A stretch of DNA of 64,000 nt from Nocardioides marmorisolisilvae (GCF_031656915.1 NZ_CP134227.1:2294001-2358000), one strand, 5' to 3'. Counted from the stretch's first letter, positions 16,953 through 26,083 are shown. Notes: generated from the sequence alone by a model not told the origin. Program-made: numbers and translations.

Positions 16953-17297
16953 TCAGGCGGGCCTGATGCGACCGGGCACGTGCGTGCCCCTCTCGCGGAG
17001 GCGGACAGGTTCCTCGCCGGCGTTTCTGAACTTGTGGTCAAGGACGAGTTCGACGAACCGGGACATGTAGAGGACATGTGGCTCGTAACGGAACTCGAGC
17101 CCCTGCGCGCCTCCGTGCCCTAACTCCCGGTCCAGCGCCGAACGCAGACCGAACGGTTCCAGGGCGCCGGCAAAGCCGATGTCGATGACCTCACCTGTCG
17201 GTTCACGTATCTCGAAGACGCCGGTTCCAATGATGACCCGTGACAGATTCTCCGGTGTTGCCCTGATCCATGGTGCGGTCATCCAACTGCTACTCAT
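16953..17297 (-). CDS. Small protein of unknown function next to AtuA
   Basis: A 114-residue protein whose ATG overlaps the stop of atuA (TGATG), so it is surely translated with it. I do not recognise the family. It lacks signal peptide and membrane segments; residues 15-60 look like a beta-rich domain (SRVIIGTGVFEIREPTGEVI) and the rest is mixed (HVLYMSRFVELVLDHKFRN). AtuA genes are often followed by a DUF4387 protein of similar size, but this sequence does not resemble that domain to me. It could be a distant equivalent or an accessory subunit of AtuA. Confidence 0.7.
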   Translation of the reverse strand: MSSSWMTAPWIRATPENLSRVIIGTGVFEIREPTGEVIDIGFAGALEPFGLRSALDRELGHGGAQGLEFRYEPHVLYMSRFVELVLDHKFRNAGEEPVRLRERGTHVPGRIRPA

Positions 17298-19084
17298 CAG
17301 GCCACATCCTTCGATTGAGGCACCAGTACCAAAGGAACATCGACCTCGCGGCTCAAGATGTATTCGGCGAGCCCCTTGGCCTGCGAGTCGAAGCGAGCCA
17401 CCGAGGCGGCACCGTCCCCCAGGAGCCCGTGCACGACGAAGTTGAGTGCCTTCAGGTTCGGTAGTTCTGTCACTGTGATGGGCAATTCGTCTGCTTCTGG
17501 CATCAGCGCGCGGAACGCATCGACGGTCAGGGTTGCCCTCATCCATTCGTACCCGGCGTCGTCGCACGCCCACAGGCCGACGTTCGCGTTCGCACCCTTG
17601 TCACCCGAGCGCGCCGCGAGGACTTCGCCGAGCATGACCCGCACGGTTTCCCCGTACGAGGACACTCGGCGCGGCCCCGGGTCACGAGCAGGGCGTCCTC
17701 CGGTTGGTTCCCCCACGCCGCAGAACGGCTGTGCGATCGACAGCGTCGAGCCGTCCATCAGGTGGACCGTCTCACTGAGCTCGGCCCGCGGAATCAGACA
17801 GGGCCAGTGAATCCCGGACTGCGAGGATCGGCGTTGGCTGTCCTCGAGCAGGAAGAAGCCGGGGAAGCTGGACAGTGCGAGGCCGATCGCTGCGTCGAAG
17901 ATTCTCCGCCCGAGGACCTTGTTGTCCTTCGCCGTGAAGGTCACCAGGTATCGAGCGAGCGCGAGCTCGTTGGTTGGGGCATCGGCTCGGTCAGTGCGGA
18001 CCAAGCGCCAGGAGATGTCGTCGAAACAACTGACGTCGGCGAGGGTTGCCAGCATGCCCTTCTTGAGTAACTCAGCTTTGGCCTCCACGTGGGATCCCGT
18101 GATGCCGAACCCGACCGATTGACGATGCGGACCAAGGCAGGACATTGATACCTTCGCGCTGGAGGGAGCGGGTAGGCCCTTCGCCCCGCTGATTCGGACC
18201 CGATCGGGACCTTCCTCTTCGACGTGCAACGTGTCGAGCAGCAACACGGCGTCCGGATTCGGATACTCGACCCCGGCCACTTCGTAGACCAGCTGCGCAG
18301 TCACCGTCCCGATCGAGACCTGACCCGGACTGCCGGGATGCTTGGTGATGGTGGCCGATCCGTCGCGCCGCACCTCGGCGATTGGGAAACCCGGCAGAAC
18401 GAGGTCTGGAACCTCGTCGAACCGGGCGTAGTTCCCGCCGCTTGCCTGCGCTCCGCACTCGATGATGTGGCCCGCGGCAATCGCGCCGGCGATGGCGTCG
18501 AAGTCATCCTCGGCCCAACCAAAGTTCCAAAGCGCCGGGCCGACGACAAGCGAGGCATCAGTGACCCTTGGGCAGATGACGACTTGAGCGCCATGGTCGA
18601 GAGCTGCAGCGATCCCGCGGCCTCCGAGGTAGGCATTCGCGGTGACTGGGGCAAGGCCCGATGAGTCGAGCCGCACCCCCGTATCCAGGTTGGTAAAGGT
18701 GTGGCCGGCCGCGCTGAGCTCGCCCAGACGAGGCAGGAGGTCGTCCCCGGTCACGTAGGCGACGTTGAGATCGATCCCCACCTCGCCGGCGAGCGACGAG
18801 AGGTCCCTCGCGAGTCCGGCTGGGTCGAGGCCTCCGGCGTTCGTCACGATCCGGATGTCCCGTTCGACACAGGTACTGAGCACCTCTTCCATCTGACGCA
18901 GGAAGGTGACGGCATAGCCGGGTCGCCCCGCGGACCTCGCCTTCCAGAGGATGAACATCGTCAGCTCGGCCAGGTAGTCACCGGTGAGTACGTCAAGCTC
19001 GCCGCCCTCCACCATCTCGCGTGCAGCGCTGAACCGATCTCCGTAGAACCCAGAGCAGTTCCCGATGCGAAGTGTCGCTTTCAC
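17297..19084 (-). CDS. atuA: AtuA-family protein (DUF1446, acyclic terpene utilisation)
   Basis: A 595-residue AtuA homologue. The large N-terminal DUF1446 domain begins RIGNCSGFYGDRFSAAREMV and contains GGELDVLTGDYLAELTMFIL and IVTNAGGLDPAGLA. A C-terminal AtuA ferredoxin-like domain starts near LGEVLAARSGDKGANANVGL. AtuA is required for citronellol/geraniol catabolism in Pseudomonas and related clusters, but its reaction is not established, to my knowledge. The geranyl-CoA carboxylase genes that accompany it there are not in this window; instead it is flanked by MaoC hydratases, a CoA-transferase and an acyl-CoA dehydrogenase. The GTG start lies eight bases after GGAGG. Confidence 0.88.
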   Translation of the reverse strand: MKATLRIGNCSGFYGDRFSAAREMVEGGELDVLTGDYLAELTMFILWKARSAGRPGYAVTFLRQMEEVLSTCVERDIRIVTNAGGLDPAGLARDLSSLAGEVGIDLNVAYVTGDDLLPRLGELSAAGHTFTNLDTGVRLDSSGLAPVTANAYLGGRGIAAALDHGAQVVICPRVTDASLVVGPALWNFGWAEDDFDAIAGAIAAGHIIECGAQASGGNYARFDEVPDLVLPGFPIAEVRRDGSATITKHPGSPGQVSIGTVTAQLVYEVAGVEYPNPDAVLLLDTLHVEEEGPDRVRISGAKGLPAPSSAKVSMSCLGPHRQSVGFGITGSHVEAKAELLKKGMLATLADVSCFDDISWRLVRTDRADAPTNELALARYLVTFTAKDNKVLGRRIFDAAIGLALSSFPGFFLLEDSQRRSSQSGIHWPCLIPRAELSETVHLMDGSTLSIAQPFCGVGEPTGGRPARDPGPRRVSSYGETVRVMLGEVLAARSGDKGANANVGLWACDDAGYEWMRATLTVDAFRALMPEADELPITVTELPNLKALNFVVHGLLGDGAASVARFDSQAKGLAEYILSREVDVPLVLVPQSKDVA

Positions 19085-19087
19085 CTC

Positions 19088-19543
19088 TCACACCTCCGGT
19101 CGCCGCGGAAGGATGATCGTCGCTTCGCCGATGGCGCACTCGACCTCGTCGGACTCCCTGACCTCGCTCACCTTCAACGTGATGCGCTGATAGCCCGGCC
19201 TGGCGTCGGGCTCGCTGCCGGTGACCTCACCTCGACAGGTGAGAACGTCTCCCGGGCAGGCGTACCGTCTGACCGAGTACTCGAGCCGCTCGAGTCGGCC
19301 CGCTTGGCCCATCCAGTCCGTGCAGTAGCTGGTGATAAAGGCGCCATGCAGGTGCGATTGAACCAGCACGTTGGGGTATCCCTCGGTTGCCGCATACGCC
19401 GCGTCGTAATGGATCCGATGTGCGTTCCAGGTAACGGCGCAATACCGGAAGAGCTGGACGTTCGACGGCTCGCGTCTCGCATGCTCGAGCTTTTGGAACG
19501 TCGACACCTGATCGCCGTATCGGACGCTGACTGCCCTGCTCAT
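19088..19543 (-). CDS. MaoC-type hydratase subunit (C-terminal hot-dog type)
   Basis: A 151-residue hot-dog protein. The segment LFRYCAVTWNAHRIHYDAAY, followed by ATEGYPNVLVQSHLHG, matches the active half of two-subunit enoyl-CoA hydratases, in which an active-site Asn/His pair (WNAHRIHYD) does the chemistry. Its start overlaps the stop of the next gene upstream, which encodes the complementary N-terminal-type hot-dog half. The pair should form one hydratase heterodimer, as in actinobacterial steroid-degradation hydratases. Located in the cytosol, acting on a CoA thioester. Confidence 0.85.
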   Translation of the reverse strand: MSRAVSVRYGDQVSTFQKLEHARREPSNVQLFRYCAVTWNAHRIHYDAAYAATEGYPNVLVQSHLHGAFITSYCTDWMGQAGRLERLEYSVRRYACPGDVLTCRGEVTGSEPDARPGYQRITLKVSEVRESDEVECAIGEATIILPRRPEV

Positions 19544-20040
19544 CGGCCGAGCACCGTCCTCACTGAAGTCATCAGCGGCGTGCCGCCCGCTGTCTTGTAG
19601 TTGTTCCGGACCTTTATAACCATGAGGAGCCCGGACCTCGACTCGCGAGCCGTGACGTCATCGAGGTGGCTGGTCATCACGACCTCGGTATCTACGTAGA
19701 CCGGGGCGTGAAAGATCATTTCCTCACCGCCCCCCATCAAGCGCACGCCTTCGAGTGGGATCCACTGCATGTCGTCGCCCTTGGTCCCGTCGATCCTGAG
19801 CTCGTCCTCTGACCCGCCGTCGGTCCAGTCGAGGTAGGACGGCAGGAAGTTCGGCGGCACGACGATTCCGTCATACCCAGCCGCCTTGGCTGCGGCTTCA
19901 TCGAAGAAGATCGGGTTGTTGTCTCCGATCGCTCGCGCGTATCGCTGGGACGTGAGCGTATCGATGGTCGTGCGCATCGATGGCGACGAGTCGCCGATGT
20001 GTCGCTTGACCTCTTCGATGAGTTCAGCACTGACTGTCAT
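19540..20040 (-). CDS. MaoC N-terminal-type dehydratase subunit
   Basis: A 166-residue hot-dog protein of the MaoC_dehydrat_N (FAS1-like) type. It shows TLTSQRYARAIGDNNPIFFD and AAGYDGIVVPPNFLPSYLDW, typical of the substrate-binding partner in split hydratases. It overlaps the catalytic-type partner downstream by four bases (ATGA), so both subunits are made together. It follows the CoA-transferase after nine bases. Confidence 0.85.
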   Translation of the reverse strand: MTVSAELIEEVKRHIGDSSPSMRTTIDTLTSQRYARAIGDNNPIFFDEAAAKAAGYDGIVVPPNFLPSYLDWTDGGSEDELRIDGTKGDDMQWIPLEGVRLMGGGEEMIFHAPVYVDTEVVMTSHLDDVTARESRSGLLMVIKVRNNYKTAGGTPLMTSVRTVLGR

Positions 20041-20052
20041 GGTTGACCTTTC

Positions 20053-21243
20053 TCACGCGATTGAGTTGCTGGCTCGGAGTGCGGCGATCTCGGCTTCGGT
20101 GAGCCCGAGATCGCCCGCGAGGATCGAATCGGTGCTCTGTCCCTTGGCTTCGGGTCGGAGCGGTTCACGTTGGGGTGAGGCCGACATGAAGATTGGGGAG
20201 CCGAATGCCCACCAACGCCCGCTTTGGTCGACGACTTCTCGGACCACGCCGCGGGCCTTCACGTGTTCGTCCGCCAAGAGCTCGGGCAGCGTGACGACGG
20301 GCTCACACAAGACATTGACGTCTGCTAAGCGGTCGACGATCTCCGCGCGGGTGTGACCGCGAACCCAGTGGGCGACGATATCGTCGACCTTGTCCATGGC
20401 GGCGCACCGCGCCTTGTTCGTGTCGAGTCGCGCGTCGTGCGCCCTCGGGTCATCGATAAGGTCGCGCATCCGACGCCAATGCGCATCGGTTGGGCAGATC
20501 AGGGCCAGCCACCCGTCGGATGCCTCGTAGGCGTTGTACGGACTCACCGCGAGACCGCCGTTGCGGTTGCCTGTTCGTTCGGGAATCGAACCGCCGCTGC
20601 TCACGTAGCCGGCGATGTTCGAGGACAGTGAGGGGATGATCGCGTCCTGGAGCGCCACCTCGACATGCTGGCCTCGTCCGGTGATCGTGCGCTCGAACAG
20701 TGCCGCCAGCACAGCAGCCGCCAGGTGTGACCCGGCAATGAAGTCGACGACCGATGGCCCAGTTCTCACTGGAGCTCCGTCGGGAAATCCCGTGGTGCTC
20801 ATCACGGCGGTTAGGGCCTGGACCGTAAGGTCCATGGCCGGCTGTCCCGCCCGCGGTCCGAACGAGCCGAACCCGGTACCTGAGGCCAGGATGACACGCG
20901 GATTCACACGCGAGAGCTCCTCGTATCCGAGCCCAAAGCGATCGAAGGCTCCCGGCGCCAGGTTCTGCACCACGACATCTGCAGTCTCTACGAGCCGCTT
21001 GAAGATCGTGGCGCCCTGCTCGGTTCGTAGGTTGATAGAAATGTTTCGTTTCCCGGAATTGACCAGTCCGTACTGAACAGCAAAGTCCGCGTCCACACCC
21101 GTTGGAACGTGTCGGTAGGGGTCGCCGGCGGGGGACTCCACTTTGATGACATCGGCGCCGAGGCGACCCAGAAGCATAGTGCAGTACGGCGCGAAGTAGA
21201 ACTGGCCCACGCAAAGGACACGAACACCGTCGAGCGCTGACAT
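20053..21243 (-). CDS. Class III CoA-transferase (CaiB/BaiF family)
   Basis: A 396-residue family III CoA-transferase, which moves CoA between carboxylates. Family marks are LDGVRVLCVGQFYFAPYCTM, LLGRLGADVIKVESPAGDPY, SGKRNISINLRTEQG and the catalytic Asp in GQPAMDLTVQALTAV near residue 165. It likely activates the imported acid at the expense of a pathway CoA ester, complementing the ATP-driven ligase in the facing operon. I use the ATG that overlaps the ATPase stop (TGATG). It links the importer genes to the catabolic genes in one transcript. Confidence 0.92.
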   Translation of the reverse strand: MSALDGVRVLCVGQFYFAPYCTMLLGRLGADVIKVESPAGDPYRHVPTGVDADFAVQYGLVNSGKRNISINLRTEQGATIFKRLVETADVVVQNLAPGAFDRFGLGYEELSRVNPRVILASGTGFGSFGPRAGQPAMDLTVQALTAVMSTTGFPDGAPVRTGPSVVDFIAGSHLAAAVLAALFERTITGRGQHVEVALQDAIIPSLSSNIAGYVSSGGSIPERTGNRNGGLAVSPYNAYEASDGWLALICPTDAHWRRMRDLIDDPRAHDARLDTNKARCAAMDKVDDIVAHWVRGHTRAEIVDRLADVNVLCEPVVTLPELLADEHVKARGVVREVVDQSGRWWAFGSPIFMSASPQREPLRPEAKGQSTDSILAGDLGLTEAEIAALRASNSIA

Positions 21244-22013
21244 CACAACTGACCCTCTCCGAGCCGAATATCTTGAGCCGCGAGCGGCACCTGATCGCCC
21301 TTTTGTTTGGCTTGTCCAAGGTAGGAGGCCTCGATGAGGTGCCGCGCGCTCGTGTCGGTGAGGCGAGCGACCTCGCCAGCGCCATCGCCGTGGAGAACCA
21401 AGGCCGATTCACACAAGGCTTCGACCATCCCCACGTTCTGTTCCACGAGCAGGATGCCGACACCCTGCTTCGCGATCGATCGAAATATGTCTGTGATGGC
21501 ATCCACAACGCTCGCGGCCAAGCCGAGTGAGGGTTCGTCGACGATCAGGTAGTCCGGTTCGAGCACGAGAGCGCGGGCGATTGCGAGCATCTGCTGCTGG
21601 CCGCCGCTGAGACCCGCTGCAAGTTGGTGGCGCCGCTCCCGCAGCACCGGAAAGAGCCCCTCGACCGTTCCGAAGTCGGAGGCCTTGCGCCCACGCACGC
21701 TGGCCGCCAAACGCAGATTCTCATGGACGGTCAGGGTCCCGAATACCTGTCGATTCTCCGGCACGAGACAGACACCGTGCTGAATCCTCTGGCGCGCCGA
21801 TCCCCCGCGGGGCAGTGCATGCTCATCGACGAGAACGCGCCCTGACCACGTTGCTAGGAGTCCCATGATCGACCGTGCCAGAGTCGTCTTACCTGCGCCG
21901 TTGCGGCCGAGTACGCCGAGCACTTCGCCACGCTCAAGAGTCAAGCTGACTCCGTCGAGAACGGTTTGGCCGCGTACGTATCCGGTGCGCAGGTCTGAGA
22001 TTGTCAGCGCCAT
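21243..22013 (-). CDS. Liv-type ABC importer ATPase (LivF class), second system
   Basis: A 256-residue ATP-binding protein with intact Walker A (GRNGAGKTT), signature (LSGGQQQMLAIARAL) and Walker B (YLIVDEPSLGL), plus the LivF-type LLVEQN switch. The C-terminal 25 residues (after YLGQAKQKG) form a polar tail beyond the usual end. It overlaps the CoA-transferase start. Unlike the other operon's LivG, all ATP-site motifs are normal. A GTG one codon upstream is an alternative start. Confidence 0.9.
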   Translation of the reverse strand: MALTISDLRTGYVRGQTVLDGVSLTLERGEVLGVLGRNGAGKTTLARSIMGLLATWSGRVLVDEHALPRGGSARQRIQHGVCLVPENRQVFGTLTVHENLRLAASVRGRKASDFGTVEGLFPVLRERRHQLAAGLSGGQQQMLAIARALVLEPDYLIVDEPSLGLAASVVDAITDIFRSIAKQGVGILLVEQNVGMVEALCESALVLHGDGAGEVARLTDTSARHLIEASYLGQAKQKGDQVPLAAQDIRLGEGQL

Positions 22014-22015
22014 CA

Positions 22016-22774
22016 CTATGCCTCGGTCGATCCGGGCTCGTCGACTCGCCCCAGCAGGGAACGCCGCACTGGGGCTGAACTCAATACGTCCTCGACACCG
22101 CCGGCGCCGATCAGCGAGCCGGACTCAAGAGCGATGACCTCGTCGGCGACCCGGCGCATGAACTCGAGGTCGTGTTCGATGAAGAGGATCGCGATGTCGG
22201 GACGTCGATCGCGCAGGCGTCGGAGGAGGTCGGCGAGGTTGACCCGCTCTTGGGCGTTCAGGCCCGCCGCTGGTTCATCCAGGAGGAGCACGTCGGGTTC
22301 GGCAACCAGTGCCCGAGCGACTTCGACGAGCTTCTGCATGCCAAACGGTGTCTCGTGTGGGAGTAGGTCCGAAAATTCATCCGCACCCACCAGGGACACC
22401 GCGTCTCGGACGCTTAGCCCAACGGACGGCTTGAGGCCCATACCCGCGCTGCGCCCGGACAAGCCGACAGCGACATTGTCGGCGATCGACAACAGCTCGA
22501 TCAGCTGCGGGTGCTGGAAGGTCCTGGCCAAACCGCGGCGCCGACGGTGGTGGGGGGGACGCCGGGTGATGTCCTGTCCCCGAAACTCCACCGACCCGGT
22601 CGTGGGGATGTAGATGCCCGTAACCAGGTTCAGGAGGGTCGTCTTCCCCGAGCCGTTGGCTCCCACCACGCCCAATGTCGAGCCCGCCTTGAGATCAATG
22701 CTGATGTTATCCAGCGCCCGTATGGCGCCGAAGGAGATGCCGAGGTTCCGGGTCCTGAGGATTACGCCGCTCAT
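22016..22774 (-). CDS. Liv-type ABC importer ATPase (LivG class), second system
   Basis: A 252-residue partner ATPase. Walker A (GANGSGKTT), LivG-type ARTFQHPQLIE segment, signature in the form TPFGMQKLVEVARAL, Walker B (VLLLDEPAAGLN) and the switch His (FIEHDLEFM) are all recognisable. The signature's FGMQ is a mild variant of YGQQ. Translation is coupled to the upstream LivM gene by ATGA and to the downstream LivF gene by a one-base overlap. Confidence 0.9.
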   Translation of the reverse strand: MSGVILRTRNLGISFGAIRALDNISIDLKAGSTLGVVGANGSGKTTLLNLVTGIYIPTTGSVEFRGQDITRRPPHHRRRRGLARTFQHPQLIELLSIADNVAVGLSGRSAGMGLKPSVGLSVRDAVSLVGADEFSDLLPHETPFGMQKLVEVARALVAEPDVLLLDEPAAGLNAQERVNLADLLRRLRDRRPDIAILFIEHDLEFMRRVADEVIALESGSLIGAGGVEDVLSSAPVRRSLLGRVDEPGSTEA

Positions 22775-23925
22775 GCTTGCTTCCCGTCAGCGCGGGCCGC
22801 GCCCGTACCACTGGGTGGGCTGACGGCAACCTCCCGCACCCGGCGAATGGACCAAGTGCCAGCGATCCACACCGCGCCTTCCTCGATTCGCGTCCAGATT
22901 CCACTTGTTCCGAAGAGGATCACAAGCAGGAGAAGGAGACCTAGGAGCAGCGGTTCAGTGCCACCTGCGTCACCCGAGAGGACGATCGGAAGGACACCAA
23001 CAAGCCCACCTCCGATCAGCGCGCCGACGGCAGTGCGCGCACCTCCGGCAAGCGTTCCCACCAGTAAGTACAACGACAAGGTCAGCGTGAACTGGCCGGG
23101 CACGATGAATCCCACCACAAGTGCGTAAAGCGCACCGCCCAGTCCGCAGAGTGCGCTCGAGGCCACCCAGCTCACCCACTTCACCTGGCGAGGATTGATG
23201 CCGAACGTACTCGCCGCAAATGCACGCTTCTTCGATGCATGCATGAGGCGGCCCGGCCTACCGTGTCCGAGTGAGAGAAAGGTCGCCCCGCACAAAATGA
23301 AGACAGCGACAACCAACCAGATCGTTGCCGGAGTCGTCCCCCCGATCGGCGCGCCGAACAGTCGAAGATCGACCGGCGTCGCCAGACCGTTGCCGCCACC
23401 CGTGTAGTTGGCGGCATACAGGATCAGATCTGGAACGGCGTAGGAAAGCGAAAAGGTCAGCAGCGCTGTGTAGACGCCGGTGAGTCGCACTACGGCAAAG
23501 GACAGGGCGGCCCCGACGCAGGCGGTGGCGAACGTCCCGATGACAAGGGCAAGGAGCAAAGGCATGTGGCGCGCCTCTAGGTACGTGGCGCAGTAGGCCC
23601 CGATCGCCATCAATCCACCTTGGGCCAGGTTGACCTCTTCGAGGAACCCGGTAACCACATTGCCGCCCAAGATGACGATCGCGTAGGTGAGAGCGAGAAC
23701 GAAGGCGTAACTCGATGACGCTGTCGGGGAGTTCGCGAACAACAGTGCACCGGCAACGACAATTGATACCAGGACTCCTTGTCGCCAAAGCAATAGCGGG
23801 CCTCGACCCGTGACCGCGCTCGTGACGTACTTGTGCTGCCTTGCCGACGGGCCCCGCACCCGGGCTCCACCGTCGGGAGCGCTCAACTCGGACACGCGCA
23901 GATCGGTCTTCCTTGTTCTAGACAC
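22771..23925 (-). CDS. Liv-type ABC importer permease (LivM class), second system
   Basis: A 384-residue membrane permease with about nine hydrophobic segments after a polar N-terminus of roughly 45 residues. The LivM motif appears as GGNVVTGFLEEVNLAQGGLM, and the coupling loop as HASKKRAFAASTFGINPRQV. The polar C-terminal tail is about 35 residues. A GTG start overlaps the LivH stop by eight bases. Confidence 0.88.
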   Translation of the reverse strand: MSRTRKTDLRVSELSAPDGGARVRGPSARQHKYVTSAVTGRGPLLLWRQGVLVSIVVAGALLFANSPTASSSYAFVLALTYAIVILGGNVVTGFLEEVNLAQGGLMAIGAYCATYLEARHMPLLLALVIGTFATACVGAALSFAVVRLTGVYTALLTFSLSYAVPDLILYAANYTGGGNGLATPVDLRLFGAPIGGTTPATIWLVVAVFILCGATFLSLGHGRPGRLMHASKKRAFAASTFGINPRQVKWVSWVASSALCGLGGALYALVVGFIVPGQFTLTLSLYLLVGTLAGGARTAVGALIGGGLVGVLPIVLSGDAGGTEPLLLGLLLLLVILFGTSGIWTRIEEGAVWIAGTWSIRRVREVAVSPPSGTGAARADGKQA

Positions 23926-24790
23926 GCTCCAGGGGCCTCCGTCCGAAAAGTCCGTACGGGCGCAGAAGGAGTACGGGAATCATGACGGCGAACAACCCTG
24001 TCGTGATCAGATCGAGGTTGACGTACACCCCGATTAAGTTGCTCACGATGCCGAGGCCGATGCCGGCGACGAGAGCGCCGATAATGCTGTCGAATCCCCC
24101 GATGACAACAGCGGCAAAGCCATAAACCAGTTCGCCTTCGATGCTGGTCGGCGTCAGTGAGTACATCGGCGCTAGGAAGAGCGCGCCGACTCCGGCGAGG
24201 ATGCCGCAGATCACCCACGAGCCCATCCGGAGCGCGCCGCTCCGCAGGCCGACGATGCGAGCGGCCGTTGCGTTCTCACTGATCGCGCGCATCCCCAGCC
24301 CTGTGGTGGTGCGCGAGAAGAGCAGCCCCAGCGCCCCAAACGCGATGATCGCTGCTGCCGCGATGCCGACGTCGCTCGCGGTGAAGTTGACCGAGGCCAC
24401 CCTGAAGAGGGTGTGAGTGCCCATCGACGGGAACGCGCGCGCCGAGCCTCCCATGGTCAGAGTCAGAACGCTGTCGATGACCAGGGACAGTGCGATCGCG
24501 GCAAGTCCGCCCATGAGTTCGTCCCGTCGAGAGGCGAGGAGGTTGACAATCCAGCCCACGCACAGGCCGGCGAGTGCGGCGGCACCGATGGCCACAATCG
24601 CGACCAGCCAGTAGGGCGCCCCCCGTTCGGTGAGCGGGTAGGCGGCGTACAGGCCGAGAGTGCCGATGCTTCCCTGCGCGAAGTTGATGATTCGACTGGT
24701 GCGGTACACCGAGACCAAACCGGCTCCGGTAAGGGAGTAGACAAGGCCAGTGATCAGCCCCAAGACGACTGACTGCGCGAAGAGTTCCAC
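23918..24790 (-). CDS. Liv-type ABC importer permease (LivH class), second system
   Basis: A 290-residue permease with around eight membrane segments. The LivH hallmark reads LTGAGLVSVYRTSRIINFAQ, and the coupling loop is MRAISENATAARIVGLRSGA. The GTG start is preceded by GAGAGGAAG; the reading frame stays open upstream into the binding-protein gene but that part shows no likeness. A strong hairpin separates it from the binding-protein gene. Confidence 0.9.
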   Translation of the reverse strand: MELFAQSVVLGLITGLVYSLTGAGLVSVYRTSRIINFAQGSIGTLGLYAAYPLTERGAPYWLVAIVAIGAAALAGLCVGWIVNLLASRRDELMGGLAAIALSLVIDSVLTLTMGGSARAFPSMGTHTLFRVASVNFTASDVGIAAAAIIAFGALGLLFSRTTTGLGMRAISENATAARIVGLRSGALRMGSWVICGILAGVGALFLAPMYSLTPTSIEGELVYGFAAVVIGGFDSIIGALVAGIGLGIVSNLIGVYVNLDLITTGLFAVMIPVLLLRPYGLFGRRPLERV

Positions 24791-24807
24791 GGCTTCCTCT
24801 CTGCCAC

Positions 24808-24839
24808 GCCTGCGGAGGCCCACTCGAGCCTCCGCAGGC
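24808..24839 (-). terminator. Strong intercistronic stem-loop after the binding-protein gene
   Basis: A perfect 12-bp stem, GCCTGCGGAGGC / GCCTCCGCAGGC, with an 8-base loop fills the gap between the binding protein and LivH. No T run follows, so it may work as a partial terminator or mRNA 3'-end stabiliser, giving more binding protein than permease, as is common in such operons. Confidence 0.7.
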
Positions 24840-24846
24840 ACAGGAC

Positions 24847-26031
24847 CTAGTAGGCGGCAGACTCCTTGAACCCGGTGACAGGAACGAAGTTGGCACCCTG
24901 CTGCTTGAGGATCGCGTACTGCGTCACCCCTGCGTGATCTTGCGGTGTCCACTTCAGCCCATGGACGAAGGTGTCGTCGAGAGAGAAGTTGTTCGCCGTC
25001 TTGATCAAATTCGCGCTCGTGACGGCTTCGCCGGAGTCGAGCGTCTTCTTGATCACTGCCGCGCACGCGTCCGCGAGCGTCCAGCCCTGCAGTGCCTGCG
25101 CATCTGCATCGGGAATGGACGAGTAGTACTTCTGAATCGTGGCGATGGCCTGCTCGCTGCTCGGCTCGGAAGGCTGGTTCAGGAATGTGCTGATGTAGGC
25201 TCGGCCCGACGTGCTGTTGTGGGTCAGCTGGGCAAACTGTGGGGTGCCGCCGAAGAACAGATTGCCCCAAGTCGTGTCGAGTCCGATCTGGTGCGCTGTG
25301 TTCACGGCCAGCGCGAAGCCCTGGGACACCGATTCGGCGATGACGAAATCTGGGTTCGCAGCCTTGATTTTCGCCATCTGCGCACTCAGCGTGGTGTCCG
25401 AGAGGTCGTATGACTGCGCTGAGACGAGGGCCGCCCCGTCCTTGGCTGCCTCAGACTTCACCCCGGCGAGGGCCGGAGCGCCGGCATCGCCGTTGATGTA
25501 GAGGAGGGCGATCCGGGTCTTGTGAAGCTTCTTGACCGCGTAGTCAACGAGTCCCGTCGAGAGACGCCCGTAGTCCGCAACGACCACGTACTGGGTCGGG
25601 CTAACCGGCTTGGTCAGGGCCGCAGCGCCTGTGGCCGGCGCGATGTTCGGAACCTTCGACTGTGCGAGCAATGCCTGGATTGCGATGTTATTCGGAGTCC
25701 CATTCACACCGCAGAAGGCGGCTACCTTCGGCAGGAGCTTTCGGGCGATGCCAGGCGTCAACGCCGAGTTGTATTGGTCGTCTCCCTTCAAGACGTTGAC
25801 CATGTGGCCGTCGATCCCGCCCTTGGCGTTCAACGCCTTGAAGTAGGCGAGCACGGCCGTGTTTGCGTCGCCGGTAGACGCATCAGGACCGCTAAACGCT
25901 CCGATCGTTCCGATCGTGATCGGGGCCTTGTTGTGACTGGACGCGGCTGCGGAGGAACCAGAGGAACCGCATGCCGCCAGTAGCGGTGCGATCGCAATGA
26001 GCGCCCCTGCCGCCATAAGCCTTCTTGTCAT
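24847..26031 (-). CDS. Liv-type ABC importer substrate-binding lipoprotein, second system
   Basis: A 394-residue Peripla_BP_6 protein. The N-terminus is a lipoprotein signal (RRLMAAGALIAIAPLLAAC, Cys near residue 21), followed by a Ser-rich linker. The mature domain opens ITIGTIGAFSGPDASTG and includes FCGVNGTPNNIAIQALLAQS. It is the first gene of the minus-strand importer and catabolic operon. I chose the ATG for MTRRLMAAG because only this gives a proper signal peptide; the frame is open for another 51 codons upstream. Its cargo is unknown; context favours a carboxylic acid. Confidence 0.9.
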   Translation of the reverse strand: MTRRLMAAGALIAIAPLLAACGSSGSSAAASSHNKAPITIGTIGAFSGPDASTGDANTAVLAYFKALNAKGGIDGHMVNVLKGDDQYNSALTPGIARKLLPKVAAFCGVNGTPNNIAIQALLAQSKVPNIAPATGAAALTKPVSPTQYVVVADYGRLSTGLVDYAVKKLHKTRIALLYINGDAGAPALAGVKSEAAKDGAALVSAQSYDLSDTTLSAQMAKIKAANPDFVIAESVSQGFALAVNTAHQIGLDTTWGNLFFGGTPQFAQLTHNSTSGRAYISTFLNQPSEPSSEQAIATIQKYYSSIPDADAQALQGWTLADACAAVIKKTLDSGEAVTSANLIKTANNFSLDDTFVHGLKWTPQDHAGVTQYAILKQQGANFVPVTGFKESAAY

Positions 26032-26054
26032 TTCCGCTTCTCCAATGCTTCGAC

Positions 26055-26083
26055 CATGCGTATACATTGTAACTATTCGCATG
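26055..26083. promoter_or_regulatory. Inverted repeat and likely promoter of the minus-strand operon
   Basis: CATGCG and CGCATG flank a 17-base AT-rich centre immediately upstream of the binding-protein gene. The minus strand here holds TACAAT, a good -10 candidate, within the centre. The repeat brackets the promoter as an operator would. Confidence 0.4.

Noticed and set aside
24791-25270. Extension of the second LivH permease into the binding-protein gene
   Set aside because: Antisense-like composition, no membrane segments, and a good ribosome site exists before the GTG.
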